Source: Allomuricauda sp. ARW1Y1 (GTDB taxonomy: Bacteria; Bacteroidota; Bacteroidia; Flavobacteriales; Flavobacteriaceae). Taken from it: a DNA stretch of 64,000 bases. The stretch spans positions 124,001-188,000 of the forward strand of contig NZ_JACBZU010000005.1 of NCBI RefSeq assembly GCF_013407935.1. Direction: 5' to 3'. Each line of letters starts with the position of its first letter. Position 1 is the first letter of the stretch. The position numbers were made by a program, and so were the translations under genes. Shown here piece after piece: positions 7,736-16,723 of the stretch. The notes under the pieces were generated by a model that saw only the letters and a list, made by a program, of their open reading frames with translations, made no database searches and was not told where the DNA came from.

Positions 7736-8922
7736 TCCAATCTTGATTTCATCCAATTCAGTTCCCGCGCTATGGATTCTGTAATCGGCATTTTAAGATC
7801 CTTGGGTAAAACATCCCAAGTGTAGGTTTCCACCTCGATATGTTGGCTCACCAAATGACTTTTCAAATAAGCCAATACGCTCTCAATCTGGTCTTGTGTG
7901 GATTGGAGCAAACCGTAATCCTTTAAAAATATGGGCACATGAAAGTGCGAGCGCAATTCGGTAAATGGTGCCCTCTTTTCCAAAATCACGGGTAAATCGT
8001 TGTATGTTTTCACCTTGCCATCGACCATTTGAGTTACTTGATGTAGATAAACCGGTTCATTGAACTTTGCCAAGGTGTTCCAAATGTCATCCGCTTTATC
8101 TTGGTCATACATTATTTTTAGGGCGGCACTCACCTGAATCTTACCAATCTTGATATCCGATTCCTTTAACTTTTCAAAGGTCCAATTTGGGGCTTCATAA
8201 GCCAATGCGAAATGACAAACATCGTAACATACCGTGATATAACGCTTGAGCAACTCGGTTATCTTTTCGGGATTGAATTGGTATTCCCCAAAAGCTTTAA
8301 TAGCCGTAGGGACTAGGTATTCCGCATAAAAATCGAGTACCTCTTGCGTATTTTCCAAAAAACCATCGGGTTCGGGCTCCACATCCAAATGCATATACCT
8401 GCCCGAAGCTTTCTCCATTTGATAGAGTTCCAAAGCTACGCGAACCATATTTTTGGCCCCACTGGTCAATGCTTTTCGCTTATCCTCTTCCGAATCGAAC
8501 CAATGTTTGTAGGAAACTGGGGAAGTGGAAATACCACACTCCATACCTTCGGGCGCCAAAACATCCAATTGTTTGAACAACCTCAGGGTATACTCCAAAC
8601 GTTCCTGTGTGGTCCAATCCGGCACATGCACCTTATCCTTTACCGGTTCGCCATGAAAATTCCCATAGGGAAACCCGTTCATGGTGAATACGTAGCAATC
8701 TTCCTTATCCAACCATTCCTTAAATTCCTTGAGATGCCCTTGGTCGAGTTCCAAACTGGCAGTGTTTCCCAAACGAAGTCCCAATCCAAAAGGTTTATCC
8801 GGACAAACAGCACTCTTGATTTGGGGCACATTTTCCTTTAAGCTTGTAAATGTTTCTTCCCAATTCCCACCAGCATGGATATTGGTGCAATAGGTAAGGT
8901 GATATTTTTCATTGATTTTCAT
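7732..8922 (-). CDS. eboE: Metabolite traffic protein EboE (TIM-barrel, xylose isomerase-like)
   Basis: The 396-residue protein has the AP-endonuclease 2/xylose-isomerase TIM-barrel layout. Candidate metal ligands lie in HLDVEPEPDG (about 180), VCYDVCHFAL (about 233), HFHVPIF (about 325) and VETYTWDVLP near the C-terminus. The opening HLTYCTNIHAGGNWEE is typical of EboE. The family is named for its role in the ebo cluster; its reaction is unknown. Its ATG overlaps the stop of eboD by four bases (ATGA), and its stop overlaps the start of eboF in the same way. Confidence 0.88.
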   Translation of the reverse strand: MKINEKYHLTYCTNIHAGGNWEETFTSLKENVPQIKSAVCPDKPFGLGLRLGNTASLELDQGHLKEFKEWLDKEDCYVFTMNGFPYGNFHGEPVKDKVHVPDWTTQERLEYTLRLFKQLDVLAPEGMECGISTSPVSYKHWFDSEEDKRKALTSGAKNMVRVALELYQMEKASGRYMHLDVEPEPDGFLENTQEVLDFYAEYLVPTAIKAFGEYQFNPEKITELLKRYITVCYDVCHFALAYEAPNWTFEKLKESDIKIGKIQVSAALKIMYDQDKADDIWNTLAKFNEPVYLHQVTQMVDGKVKTYNDLPVILEKRAPFTELRSHFHVPIFLKDYGLLQSTQDQIESVLAYLKSHLVSQHIEVETYTWDVLPKDLKMPITESIARELNWMKSRLE

Positions 8923-10085
8923 AGGGAACTTTCCGGTTTGCGCACAAAGCTTCGGATAGCCTGTTCCATTATGGTGTAGTCAATCTGATGTACATCGGTT
9001 TTTGTTCCGATTTTAGGAATCAAGGGGATGGTTAGCTTACCACCCAAATGCTCCCTAAATTCTTCAATTCCATGGAGCACTTCCTTGATTTCTTGATCGC
9101 TTTCAAAAGGCATTTCGAGTTGGAACCCCACTTTTTTGATAACGTTCAACACTCGGTCTAAATCATCTTCCAAAATGCCGATTAAATCAGCATACACCAT
9201 ATCTACGGCCATACCCAAGGCAACTGCCTCCCCGTGTCGAAGTTGATAATCGGTCATATATTCCATTTTATGGGCGGACCAATGACCAAAATCCAAGGGT
9301 CTGGACGAACCACTTTCGAAAGGGTCTCCTCCTTTGGAAATATGTTCCATGTGCAGCTCGGCGCAGCGATGGATAAGATAGGCCATGACCTCCATATCCC
9401 TGTTGGCCAAAGCTTGGGCTTTGTTTTCAATGTATTCAAAAAATGCCTTGTCCTTGATCAACGCCACTTTAATGGCCTCTGCGATTCCGGCCACCCAATC
9501 CCTTTGCTCCAGGGTTTTTAAAAATTCCAGATCGTTGATAATCGCGTAGGGCACGGAAAACGTCCCCAAAAAGTTTTTCTTTTCAAAGGCGTTCACACTG
9601 TTCTTGACCCCCACAGCGGCATCGTTCTGGGCCAAAACGGTCGTGGGTACCCTAATGAGCTGCACCCCTCGGTGCGCGATAGTAGCCGCATAACCCACCA
9701 TATCAACCACGGCTCCGCCACCTATGGCCACTACAAAGGAATGCCTGCAAATGGCATTCTCATTAATGGCGGTAAGGCACCTTTCCACACTCGCTTGGTC
9801 TTTTTTACTTTGCTCACCTCCCGGCACTACAACTAATTCTGTGTACTGTATTTGATGTTTGTACTGCTCACAATACTGTTTGATGTGGGTCTCCAACAAT
9901 GGGTGACAGTCCATAACCCCTTGATCGACGATAAATAGACATTTGATAGGCTCATTAGGTCTATATTCCGACAGTACATTTTTGAACAAAGGGTTCTCCA
10001 CGGCAAACAGATGCTGGGTAAAAAGCAATTGATAATCATACCTTACTTGAAACGCCTGGCGTATGGGAGGTAAATTCGTATTCAT
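8919..10085 (-). CDS. eboD: EboD, 3-dehydroquinate synthase-like sugar phosphate cyclase
   Basis: The 388-residue protein has the dehydroquinate synthase fold. It shows the NAD-binding GGGAVVDMVGY near 120, PTTVLAQNDAAVG near 148, and metal ligands Glu in AGIAEAIK and His in DFGHWSAHK and RHGEAVALGM. Two residues differ from AroB: the lysine in the usual ELK(A) motif is His (AELHMEH), and LNFGH is LDFGH. These are positions that vary among sugar phosphate cyclases with other substrates, so it may not make dehydroquinate. It lies three bases after eboC. A separate aroQ at 44123 serves the shikimate pathway; aroB is not in the window. Confidence 0.88.
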   Translation of the reverse strand: MNTNLPPIRQAFQVRYDYQLLFTQHLFAVENPLFKNVLSEYRPNEPIKCLFIVDQGVMDCHPLLETHIKQYCEQYKHQIQYTELVVVPGGEQSKKDQASVERCLTAINENAICRHSFVVAIGGGAVVDMVGYAATIAHRGVQLIRVPTTVLAQNDAAVGVKNSVNAFEKKNFLGTFSVPYAIINDLEFLKTLEQRDWVAGIAEAIKVALIKDKAFFEYIENKAQALANRDMEVMAYLIHRCAELHMEHISKGGDPFESGSSRPLDFGHWSAHKMEYMTDYQLRHGEAVALGMAVDMVYADLIGILEDDLDRVLNVIKKVGFQLEMPFESDQEIKEVLHGIEEFREHLGGKLTIPLIPKIGTKTDVHQIDYTIMEQAIRSFVRKPESSL

Positions 10086-10088
10086 AAA

Positions 10089-10988
10089 TTAGGTTACTGC
10101 AAATTGTTTGGCCAAAAAGATAGACAACGGTAATAATAAAACTATGAGAATCCCCAGTAGAAGGTTCGAATGTGCTACGGCCAGGGAGGCGTCCAGCAAT
10201 ACAATGGACAAAACGCCAGATTTTACGGCATTTTTAATATGGGTTGGGGTATTGTTCCTATAAGCGATAATCAAGGGTCGGAAGACCATTAGCCCGAAGA
10301 GTACCAAAAACAATACATACCAAAAATCATTTTTGGCATAAGTGTAATGGAGGTAAACTAAAGCAGTGATAACCATTCCATAGAGCAATCCTGCCATCAG
10401 GATATTTCCTTTATTCTTGCCATGTACTTCACCCCTACTGATCATGGTGACCGCAAAGATGAAAACAATCGGTAGCAGCACATACGGCCAATATTGAAAG
10501 GTTCCCAACAACGAAATACCCATTAAAAGGTTGAGCCCTCTGCAAACACCCATATTCAATGGTCCCAATATAGGATGGTGCTTTGCAAATTTATCGTACG
10601 ACAAAATGGACAATGCCAAAAAAACAGCGATTAAGCCTGTGGTTTTACCCACAAAAAATGCTAGTCCGATTCCAACCGCAAGCAGGACAAAACCAAGAGA
10701 CCTTGCCTTTCCCAAAGGCACTATTCCGCTGGGAATAGGTCGTTCAGGTCGCTCCACCCTATCGATTTCAATATCAAATACATCATTGAGTACCACTCCT
10801 CCTGCGTACAGGAAAACGGAAGCCATCACCAGCAACAAAAAGGGTAAAACTGCGATGTCCGCCAATTGAAAAGCTCCCTCAACCGCAAACAGACCAGAGA
10901 TAGCGGTTCCTGCCAAAACATCGGCAGCTGCCGTAGGTAAATTGGCCGGTCTACACAATTGGAGATATGCCTTTAAGCGTGGACTCAT
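10089..10988 (-). CDS. eboC: UbiA-like prenyltransferase EboC
   Basis: This 299-residue integral membrane protein has about eight to nine hydrophobic helices. The first aspartate-rich motif of UbiA enzymes is intact (NDVFDIEID, about residue 68), followed by RVERPERPIPSG. The second motif, normally DxxxD, reads SRGEVHGKNKG, so its aspartates are not clear. It should sit in the inner membrane and move or transfer an isoprenoid group. The substrate is unknown. Its ATG shares one base with the stop of eboB (TAATG). Confidence 0.9.
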   Translation of the reverse strand: MSPRLKAYLQLCRPANLPTAAADVLAGTAISGLFAVEGAFQLADIAVLPFLLLVMASVFLYAGGVVLNDVFDIEIDRVERPERPIPSGIVPLGKARSLGFVLLAVGIGLAFFVGKTTGLIAVFLALSILSYDKFAKHHPILGPLNMGVCRGLNLLMGISLLGTFQYWPYVLLPIVFIFAVTMISRGEVHGKNKGNILMAGLLYGMVITALVYLHYTYAKNDFWYVLFLVLFGLMVFRPLIIAYRNNTPTHIKNAVKSGVLSIVLLDASLAVAHSNLLLGILIVLLLPLSIFLAKQFAVT

Positions 10989-11896
10989 TAAACGATTTTG
11001 TTATCCTCTACTTTGGGTTCCTGCCCTCGTAGGACACTATTGTCATTAAACAATTTCCGTTGGTCGATAGCTTCAGGGTTCAACCAATGTTCGGCTTTCA
11101 TTTTTACCGACCTGCCAAAAAAGTCCAGTGCATTCTGGTAACAGGTTTTTACCACATCAATACGGGAAACCCCATTTTGCAGCATTAGGTTGGCCGTTTT
11201 GGGAACCGCCAACGGGTCGGAAACGCCCCAATCCGCAGAACTGTCCACAATTATATTCGTACTTCCAAATTTTTTAACGACTTCCACCATACGCTGATTT
11301 CCCATTTTGGTTTTTGGATAAATGGTGAAGGCTGCAATAAATCCGCGGTCCAAAACTTCCTTTACCGTTTCCTCATTATTATGGTCGATGACTACCATTC
11401 CAGGGTCAATCCCGTGCTCTATACAGACTTCCATACTTTTAATGGTCCCTGCCTTTTTATCCCTATGGGGGGTATGTACTTGAACCATCATATTAAACTC
11501 TTTGGCCAGCTCCAATTGTTCCCGAAAGAACCTATCCTCTGCCTCGGTCTGGTCGTCATATCCGATTTCTCCAATGGCCACCACATTTTCCTTGTGCAGA
11601 TATAAAGGCAATAATTCCATAACCTCTTCGGCCAAGGGTACATTATTCGCCTCTTTGGAGTTAAGCCCGATGGTACAATAATGTTTGATTCCGAATTGAG
11701 AAGCCCTAAAAGGTTCCCACCCCACCAAACTGCTGAAATAGTCTTGAAAAGAACCTACCTGTGTTCTGGGTTGCCCCAACCAAAATGAAGGTTCTATCAC
11801 CGCGACTACCCCAGCTGCCGCCATGGCCTCGTAATCATCCGTAGTTCTAGAGGTCATGTGAACGTGTGGGTCTATGATCATTAATTTATCATCCAT
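10988..11896 (-). CDS. eboB: EboB, TatD-family metal-dependent hydrolase
   Basis: The 302-residue protein is an amidohydrolase-superfamily TIM barrel of the TatD group. Metal-binding candidates are HVH in IIDPHVHM (residues 10-12), the glutamate in AIGEIGYDD, histidines in VHTPHRDK and VIDHNNE, and aspartate in DSSADWG. All expected ligands are present, so it is probably active, but the substrate is unknown. It is the second gene of the ebo operon, four bases after eboA and overlapping eboC by one base. Confidence 0.88.
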   Translation of the reverse strand: MDDKLMIIDPHVHMTSRTTDDYEAMAAAGVVAVIEPSFWLGQPRTQVGSFQDYFSSLVGWEPFRASQFGIKHYCTIGLNSKEANNVPLAEEVMELLPLYLHKENVVAIGEIGYDDQTEAEDRFFREQLELAKEFNMMVQVHTPHRDKKAGTIKSMEVCIEHGIDPGMVVIDHNNEETVKEVLDRGFIAAFTIYPKTKMGNQRMVEVVKKFGSTNIIVDSSADWGVSDPLAVPKTANLMLQNGVSRIDVVKTCYQNALDFFGRSVKMKAEHWLNPEAIDQRKLFNDNSVLRGQEPKVEDNKIV

Positions 11897-11900
11897 GCTA

Positions 11901-12746
11901 TTACAAATTTTTCCAAGTTAACTCCCCTTTTTCTGCCTTTTCCAGGTGAGTGTTGTATGTTTTCAATAATTTTTTTCCCGCTTCGGTATCCGAATGAAAA
12001 CAGACCAATGTGGCCGCTTTTTGCTCCCTTTCATTTTCGCTTTGAAACAAGCGTTCCATATCCTCGATCAAAGCGCCTTCCAAAAATGGGGAGACCGGTC
12101 TCCAGAACATGGGATCAATATCCCGTGAGGCTGCCCATCGTTCATGGGCGTAGTCTGATACGATTCTTGTCAAATCTTTGTTGGCCATTTTGTCCACGTC
12201 TGGAATCTTCTTCAAATCCTGCTGCATAAATGCAGCTTTCAGATACATTTGATTCCATTCCGCGTTGGTAAAATACCTTGCGGGATAGGGATTATGTTGG
12301 GAAATGGCGTTGAACACCGTCGCGATATTGGTACGTAGCGCTTCCACCGCAGCAAATTTAAAATGCTCTGGTTTCGGTAAAAGAACCAAGTATTTCAAAA
12401 AAGTTTCCAATTCGGTTTTATCCGATATTTGTATCAATTGCTGAACGGGCTTTAAAAAAACCTCATCTGACTCCAAAACAGATAACAAGAGCAAAATTCG
12501 GGACATTTCCAAGGTAGAGGCGTTCTGCTGTTCCAAATAGCTACTCCACTGGAAATCCTTCTCACCAAAATCATGGATTGGGGCATCCTTTATTTTTGAT
12601 GTAGATAAGCTATAGGTCATATACAGATCTTTTCTGCTTTTAGCATCAACGACCTGCGCAATGGCATCCATCAACCATTCAAATTCTGTTTTTTCCAAGT
12701 TAAGTTTCAGGATATCGGAGAGATATTCTTTAGAGGTTTTGGCCAT
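11901..12746 (-). CDS. eboA: EboA family metabolite traffic protein
   Basis: The 281-residue soluble protein is the first gene of the cluster. It is helical, without signal peptide or membrane segments. Segments typical of EboA are NPYPARYFTNAEWNQMYLKA (about residue 150) and YAHERWAASRDIDPMFWRP (about 200). No catalytic motif is known for the family. In scytonemin-making cyanobacteria the ebo genes are needed for export of the pigment precursor, and in Pseudomonas a related cluster affects predation by nematodes. The product handled here is unknown. A -7 box lies 27 bases upstream. Confidence 0.88.
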   Translation of the reverse strand: MAKTSKEYLSDILKLNLEKTEFEWLMDAIAQVVDAKSRKDLYMTYSLSTSKIKDAPIHDFGEKDFQWSSYLEQQNASTLEMSRILLLLSVLESDEVFLKPVQQLIQISDKTELETFLKYLVLLPKPEHFKFAAVEALRTNIATVFNAISQHNPYPARYFTNAEWNQMYLKAAFMQQDLKKIPDVDKMANKDLTRIVSDYAHERWAASRDIDPMFWRPVSPFLEGALIEDMERLFQSENEREQKAATLVCFHSDTEAGKKLLKTYNTHLEKAEKGELTWKNL

Positions 12747-12773
12747 AAATTCTGACTAGAATACGTTGGTTTA

Positions 12774-12781
12774 CAAATATA
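12774..12781 (-). promoter_or_regulatory. -7 box (TATATTTG) of the ebo operon
   Basis: An exact TAnnTTTG match on the minus strand, 27 bases before the eboA ATG. It is the only clear promoter box found for the seven-gene transcript. The miaE box faces the other way 36 bases off. Confidence 0.55.
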
Positions 12782-12817
12782 ACGAGGGTTCACCGATTTT
12801 ATTTAATCCTATCAGAT

Positions 12818-12825
12818 TATCTTTG
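12818..12825 (+). promoter_or_regulatory. -7 box (TATCTTTG) of miaE
   Basis: An exact TAnnTTTG match on the plus strand. It lies 11 bases before an ATG at 12837 and 17 before the better ATG at 12843, so the leader would be very short. Confidence 0.55.
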
Positions 12826-12842
12826 CCCAAAATTAGATGACC

Positions 12843-13424
12843 ATGTTAGGCTTAAAATTACCTACCGACCCAAGATGGGTAAATATTGTTGAAAAGAACA
12901 TCGAGGAGATCTTGACGGACCACGCGTATTGCGAGCAAAAAGCTGCCAGCACTGCCATTTCGTTGATTATCGGGTTTCCGGAAAAATCGGAATTGGTGAA
13001 AGAAATGACCGCTTTGGCCCGTGAGGAAATGGGACACTTCAACATGGTTCACGACAAAATTATCCAGCGTGGATGGGTTTTGGGTCGCGAACGTAAGGAT
13101 GAATACGTCATCGAACTAATGAAATTTTTCCCAAAAGGTGGTAGCCGAGAGACCCACTTGGTGCATAAATTATTATATGCTGCCTTGATAGAGGCCCGGA
13201 GCTGCGAACGTTTTAGGTTGCTTTCCGAGGAAATCGACGACCAAGAGCTATCGGAATTCTACCGTAACCTCATGATCAGTGAAGCCAATCACTATACCAT
13301 GTTCCTCAAATTTGCCCGAAAATACGGGAAAAAGGAGGAAGTGGACCAAAAGTGGAACGACCTTTTGGAGTACGAGGCCCAACTGATGAAAAATCTCGGA
13401 AAAAAGGAAACCATGCACGGGTAA
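12843..13424 (+). CDS. miaE: tRNA-(ms2io6A)-hydroxylase MiaE
   Basis: MiaE is a ferritin-like diiron enzyme that hydroxylates the prenyl group of ms2i6A at position 37 of tRNAs reading U-codons. The 193-residue protein has likely iron ligands E31 (YCEQKAA), E62 and H65 (EEMGH), a glutamate in IEARSCERF (about 112) and E/H in SEANHY (about 148-151). I chose ATG 12843 (MLGLKLP) over 12837 because it fits the family and leaves room after the -7 box. It diverges from the ebo operon and converges on ppk1 with nine bases between. Confidence 0.92.
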   Translation: MLGLKLPTDPRWVNIVEKNIEEILTDHAYCEQKAASTAISLIIGFPEKSELVKEMTALAREEMGHFNMVHDKIIQRGWVLGRERKDEYVIELMKFFPKGGSRETHLVHKLLYAALIEARSCERFRLLSEEIDDQELSEFYRNLMISEANHYTMFLKFARKYGKKEEVDQKWNDLLEYEAQLMKNLGKKETMHG

Positions 13425-13433
13425 CTCCGTGGG

Positions 13434-15509
13434 TTATTCCTCTAACTTCTTTTTATAATAATCGTACATCTCAAACTGGGATCTTAGCTCAGGCTGACCT
13501 TTGGGTCTTTTTCTGTAGGCATTGTCCTGTTTGGCAGAGAAAACACGGGCCTTCGAATTGTCATTCCAAGAAATTTCAAAGGTATCTAGCAGTTCCTGTC
13601 TAATATCCGGGTCGTAAATGGGGCAACCCACTTCTACCCTAAAATCCAAATTACGGGTCATCCAATCTGCTGAGGAAATATAAATCTTTGGGTTACCGTC
13701 GTTGCCAAAAATGAAGAGTCTGGGGTGTTCCAAAAACTTATCCACCACACTGATGGCCTCTATATTCTCGCTCATGCCCTCAACCCCAGGGATAAGACAG
13801 CAAATACCCCGAACAATCATTTGTATCTTCACCCCTGCCCTACTGGCCTCGTACAGTTTATCGACCATCTTGTAAGAGGTGAGACTGTTCATCTTTATTT
13901 TGATGTAAGCCTGTTTTCCTGCCTTGGCAAGGGCAATTTCCTTGTCAATCAACTTCATAAAAGTCGACTTCGTGTAATGAGGGGATACAATTAGATGTTT
14001 GTACTTGTTGATTTTATAATTGGTCTCGAAAAACCCGAACACTTTGTTCATGTCTTTCAAGATGCCTTGGTGCGCAGTAAACAAGGTATAGTCAGTATAG
14101 ATTTTGGCAGTAGACTCGTTGAAGTTTCCTGTACTGATGAAACCATATCGTTTAATGGTGTGTCCTTCCTCTCGTTCTATCAAACATATTTTACTGTGTA
14201 CTTTAAGCCCTGGCACACCAAAAATCAAATTAACTCCTTCGTCCTGTAAGTAGTTGGCGTACTCAATATTGTTCTGTTCATCAAATCTCGCTTGGAGTTC
14301 AATTTGTACAGTGACCTGCTTCCCGTTCTTCACCGCATTGACCAAGGCCGATGCAATTTGACTTTCACTGGCCAAACGATAAATGGTAATCTTTATGGTT
14401 CGCACCCTTGGATCTAAAGCGGCTTCGCGCAAGAATTTGGTCACATAACTAAATGTATGATAGGGTGCATAGATCATATAATCCTTATGTGCGATCATAT
14501 CCAGCAAACTTCCCTTCATGCTCAAACCTTTTACAGGCAAAGGCTCTATTTTTTCGTACATCAAGTCATGACGGCCCAAGCTGGGAAAGCCCATATAATC
14601 CCTTCGGTTATGGTAGCGCCCGCCGGGAATGACACTATCGGTATCCATTATGTCCATTTTATCCTTGAGGAACTGCAGAGTGTCTTTATCAATGCTCTTA
14701 TCGTATACAAAACGCACGGGGTCGCTTATCTTTCTATCCTCCACACTGGAAGAAATTTTCTCGATAAAGCTCTTGCTCAGATCATTGTCGATATCAAGTT
14801 CGGCATCGCGGGTAATTTTGATCATGTGTGCCGAAATGGAATCGAATTCGAACATGGTAAAAACACTGTCCAAACAGTAACGAATCAAATCATCCAACAT
14901 GATCACATAATCCTTGTCCCCTTCTTTGGGCAATACCACAAAACGGTCGATTCCCTTAGGGATTTCTATAAGCGCATATCGATTGTGCTTTCCACGGGGC
15001 GTTCCGTTTTTCATGACCACTTTTACGGCCAAATAGGCAGCGGTATCCTTCAACAAGGGGAATTCGGTCAGGTCGTTCAAAATGATGGTCATCAGTTCTT
15101 GGTTGACCTTTTTGAAGAAGTAATCCCGAATAAATTCAGCTTGGCTTTCACTAACCTCGGTTTCCCTAATGATGAAGATGTTCTCCTGTCGAAGCTCCCT
15201 ATCGATCTGTTTAAAAATCTCCAAACTTCGTGCCTGCTGGTCGATTACAATTTTGGTGATTTCTTCCAACAGATCCTTGGCCTTTTCTCCACCCAAAACA
15301 CTTTTTCCTGTTTTTCCAGCATCCACGATACGTTTCACCGTAGCGTAGCGTACTTTGAAAAACTCATCAAGGTTATTGCTGAAAATTCCTAAAAATCGTA
15401 GCCTGTCAATTAAGGGTACCCGGTGGTCTTTCGCCTCTTGCAATACCCTTGCATTAAACTGTAACCAGCTGATTTCCCTATTGATATATTCGTTTGTTGT
15501 TTTTACCAT
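13434..15509 (-). CDS. ppk1: Polyphosphate kinase 1
   Basis: PPK1 reversibly makes polyphosphate from ATP through a phosphohistidine. The 691-residue length is typical. The N-terminal domain has the family opening NREISWLQFNARVLQEA, and the two phospholipase D-like domains carry KVHSKICLI with YGFISTGNFNEST (catalytic histidine region, about 435-460) and SADWMTRNLDFRVEV (about 595-610). The ATG directly follows the stop of the phosphohistidine phosphatase gene sixA, so the two are translationally linked. That pairing is common in Bacteroidota. Confidence 0.95.
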   Translation of the reverse strand: MVKTTNEYINREISWLQFNARVLQEAKDHRVPLIDRLRFLGIFSNNLDEFFKVRYATVKRIVDAGKTGKSVLGGEKAKDLLEEITKIVIDQQARSLEIFKQIDRELRQENIFIIRETEVSESQAEFIRDYFFKKVNQELMTIILNDLTEFPLLKDTAAYLAVKVVMKNGTPRGKHNRYALIEIPKGIDRFVVLPKEGDKDYVIMLDDLIRYCLDSVFTMFEFDSISAHMIKITRDAELDIDNDLSKSFIEKISSSVEDRKISDPVRFVYDKSIDKDTLQFLKDKMDIMDTDSVIPGGRYHNRRDYMGFPSLGRHDLMYEKIEPLPVKGLSMKGSLLDMIAHKDYMIYAPYHTFSYVTKFLREAALDPRVRTIKITIYRLASESQIASALVNAVKNGKQVTVQIELQARFDEQNNIEYANYLQDEGVNLIFGVPGLKVHSKICLIEREEGHTIKRYGFISTGNFNESTAKIYTDYTLFTAHQGILKDMNKVFGFFETNYKINKYKHLIVSPHYTKSTFMKLIDKEIALAKAGKQAYIKIKMNSLTSYKMVDKLYEASRAGVKIQMIVRGICCLIPGVEGMSENIEAISVVDKFLEHPRLFIFGNDGNPKIYISSADWMTRNLDFRVEVGCPIYDPDIRQELLDTFEISWNDNSKARVFSAKQDNAYRKRPKGQPELRSQFEMYDYYKKKLEE

Positions 15510-15998
15510 CTATTTCTTCAAGTGTTTTGGAAAGATCATTTGTTTGGTGGTTCCCCTGCTTACTTTGGACCAATCGTCCACACCAAATGTAATATGGACC
15601 AATCCTGCCGTGGGAACGATGTCAATATACTGATCTCCCCAAGTATTTGCAAGCGAGGTAAAGGCATTATTATGGCCAAAGAGCGCCACGGTATCCATGG
15701 CATTGTCCAATTGTTGTACGAACTGCTCCACACTATTACCGGAAAAGTCGTAGAGCATATGGTTTACCCTAAAATTGGATAGGTCGTACTCCAAGTTCCT
15801 CACAAAAATCATACTGGTATGCAAGGCCCTGTTGGCAGGGCTGGAAAAGATAAAATCAATTTTGGGCGCATGCAATCCAAAGGTCTTGGATACCTTGTGG
15901 GCATCATTTATACCACGTTCCTGTAAGGGCCGGTCTTTATCAGAGACATCATAATCCCATGAGGATTTTCCATGTCGCATCAATATCAGTTGTTTCAT
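15510..15998 (-). CDS. sixA: Histidine phosphatase family protein, SixA-like
   Basis: The 162-residue protein has the phosphohistidine phosphatase signature LMRHGKSSWD (residues 6-15), a second arginine in SSPANRALHTS, and the late histidine in ALFGHNNAF. This is the size and layout of SixA, which removes phosphate from protein histidines. The target here is unknown. It sits 11 bases after pdxH and abuts ppk1. Confidence 0.85.
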   Translation of the reverse strand: MKQLILMRHGKSSWDYDVSDKDRPLQERGINDAHKVSKTFGLHAPKIDFIFSSPANRALHTSMIFVRNLEYDLSNFRVNHMLYDFSGNSVEQFVQQLDNAMDTVALFGHNNAFTSLANTWGDQYIDIVPTAGLVHITFGVDDWSKVSRGTTKQMIFPKHLKK

Positions 15999-16009
15999 TG
16001 TCTTAGGTG

Positions 16010-16657
16010 TTAAGGTGCCAGTCGTTCAATTTTCCAATCAAAATCTTCATCCAAGGTGTATCGTATCCTGTCATGCAATCGATTCGGGCGGCCCTGCCAA
16101 AACTCGATGGATACAGGCCTCACCAAAAAACCTCCCCAATAATCGGGTCTTGGTACTTCCTTTCCCTCATATTCTTGTTCGAGCTCCTTTAGTTTGCCTT
16201 CCAAATGTTCACGGGAAGGCACCACTTGGCTCTGGTCCGACACCACGGCTCCCAATTGGCTGCCTTTGGGCCGGGACTCAAAATAGCCGTCGGAAAGATT
16301 TTCAGCAATCTTTTCCGCTTTCCCCTTAATGATAACTTGACGTTCCATATTGGGCCAAAAAAAGGAAAGACATACGGAAGGGTTGGCAGCAATGGCCTTC
16401 CCCTTTTCACTCCGATAGTTGGTATAAAAAATAAATCCCTCAAAAGTGAATTTTTTCATCAATACCACCCTGCTTTTTGGAAATCCGTCCAAACCAATGG
16501 TGGATACCGTCATGGCATTGGGTTCATCCACGCCGTCCGAGGCTTCCACCTCATGGAACCACTTTTGGAACTGTTCCATGGGGTTCTCCCTGATGGATGT
16601 TTCGGTAAGCTCACTTTTTTCGTAGGATTTTCGGTAATCGCTGAGATCTTTTTGCAT
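16010..16657 (-). CDS. pdxH: Pyridoxamine 5'-phosphate oxidase
   Basis: PdxH oxidises pyridoxamine or pyridoxine phosphate to pyridoxal phosphate with FMN. The 215-residue protein shows RVVLMKKF and FYTNYRSEKGK (FMN site, about 65-85), SRPKGSQLGA, and the C-terminal signature LHDRIRYT...W.IERLAP. Length is normal. It lies 66 bases after ribonuclease Z in a seven-gene minus-strand run. Confidence 0.95.
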   Translation of the reverse strand: MQKDLSDYRKSYEKSELTETSIRENPMEQFQKWFHEVEASDGVDEPNAMTVSTIGLDGFPKSRVVLMKKFTFEGFIFYTNYRSEKGKAIAANPSVCLSFFWPNMERQVIIKGKAEKIAENLSDGYFESRPKGSQLGAVVSDQSQVVPSREHLEGKLKELEQEYEGKEVPRPDYWGGFLVRPVSIEFWQGRPNRLHDRIRYTLDEDFDWKIERLAP

Positions 16658-16723
16658 AAGGTGAAGATCGTCAAAAATAGGGTCTCCTCAAAACGGGAAG
16701 TTTGTAAAACTTTGGTAAAATTT

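Noticed and set aside
13405..13440. Hairpin CACGG/CCGTG between miaE and ppk1 as two-way terminator
   Set aside because: The stem is five bases, and no T run follows on either strand.
14457..15392. Plus-strand frame of 311 codons
   Set aside because: It is antisense to ppk1 and has a non-protein-like composition; ppk1 is unambiguous.
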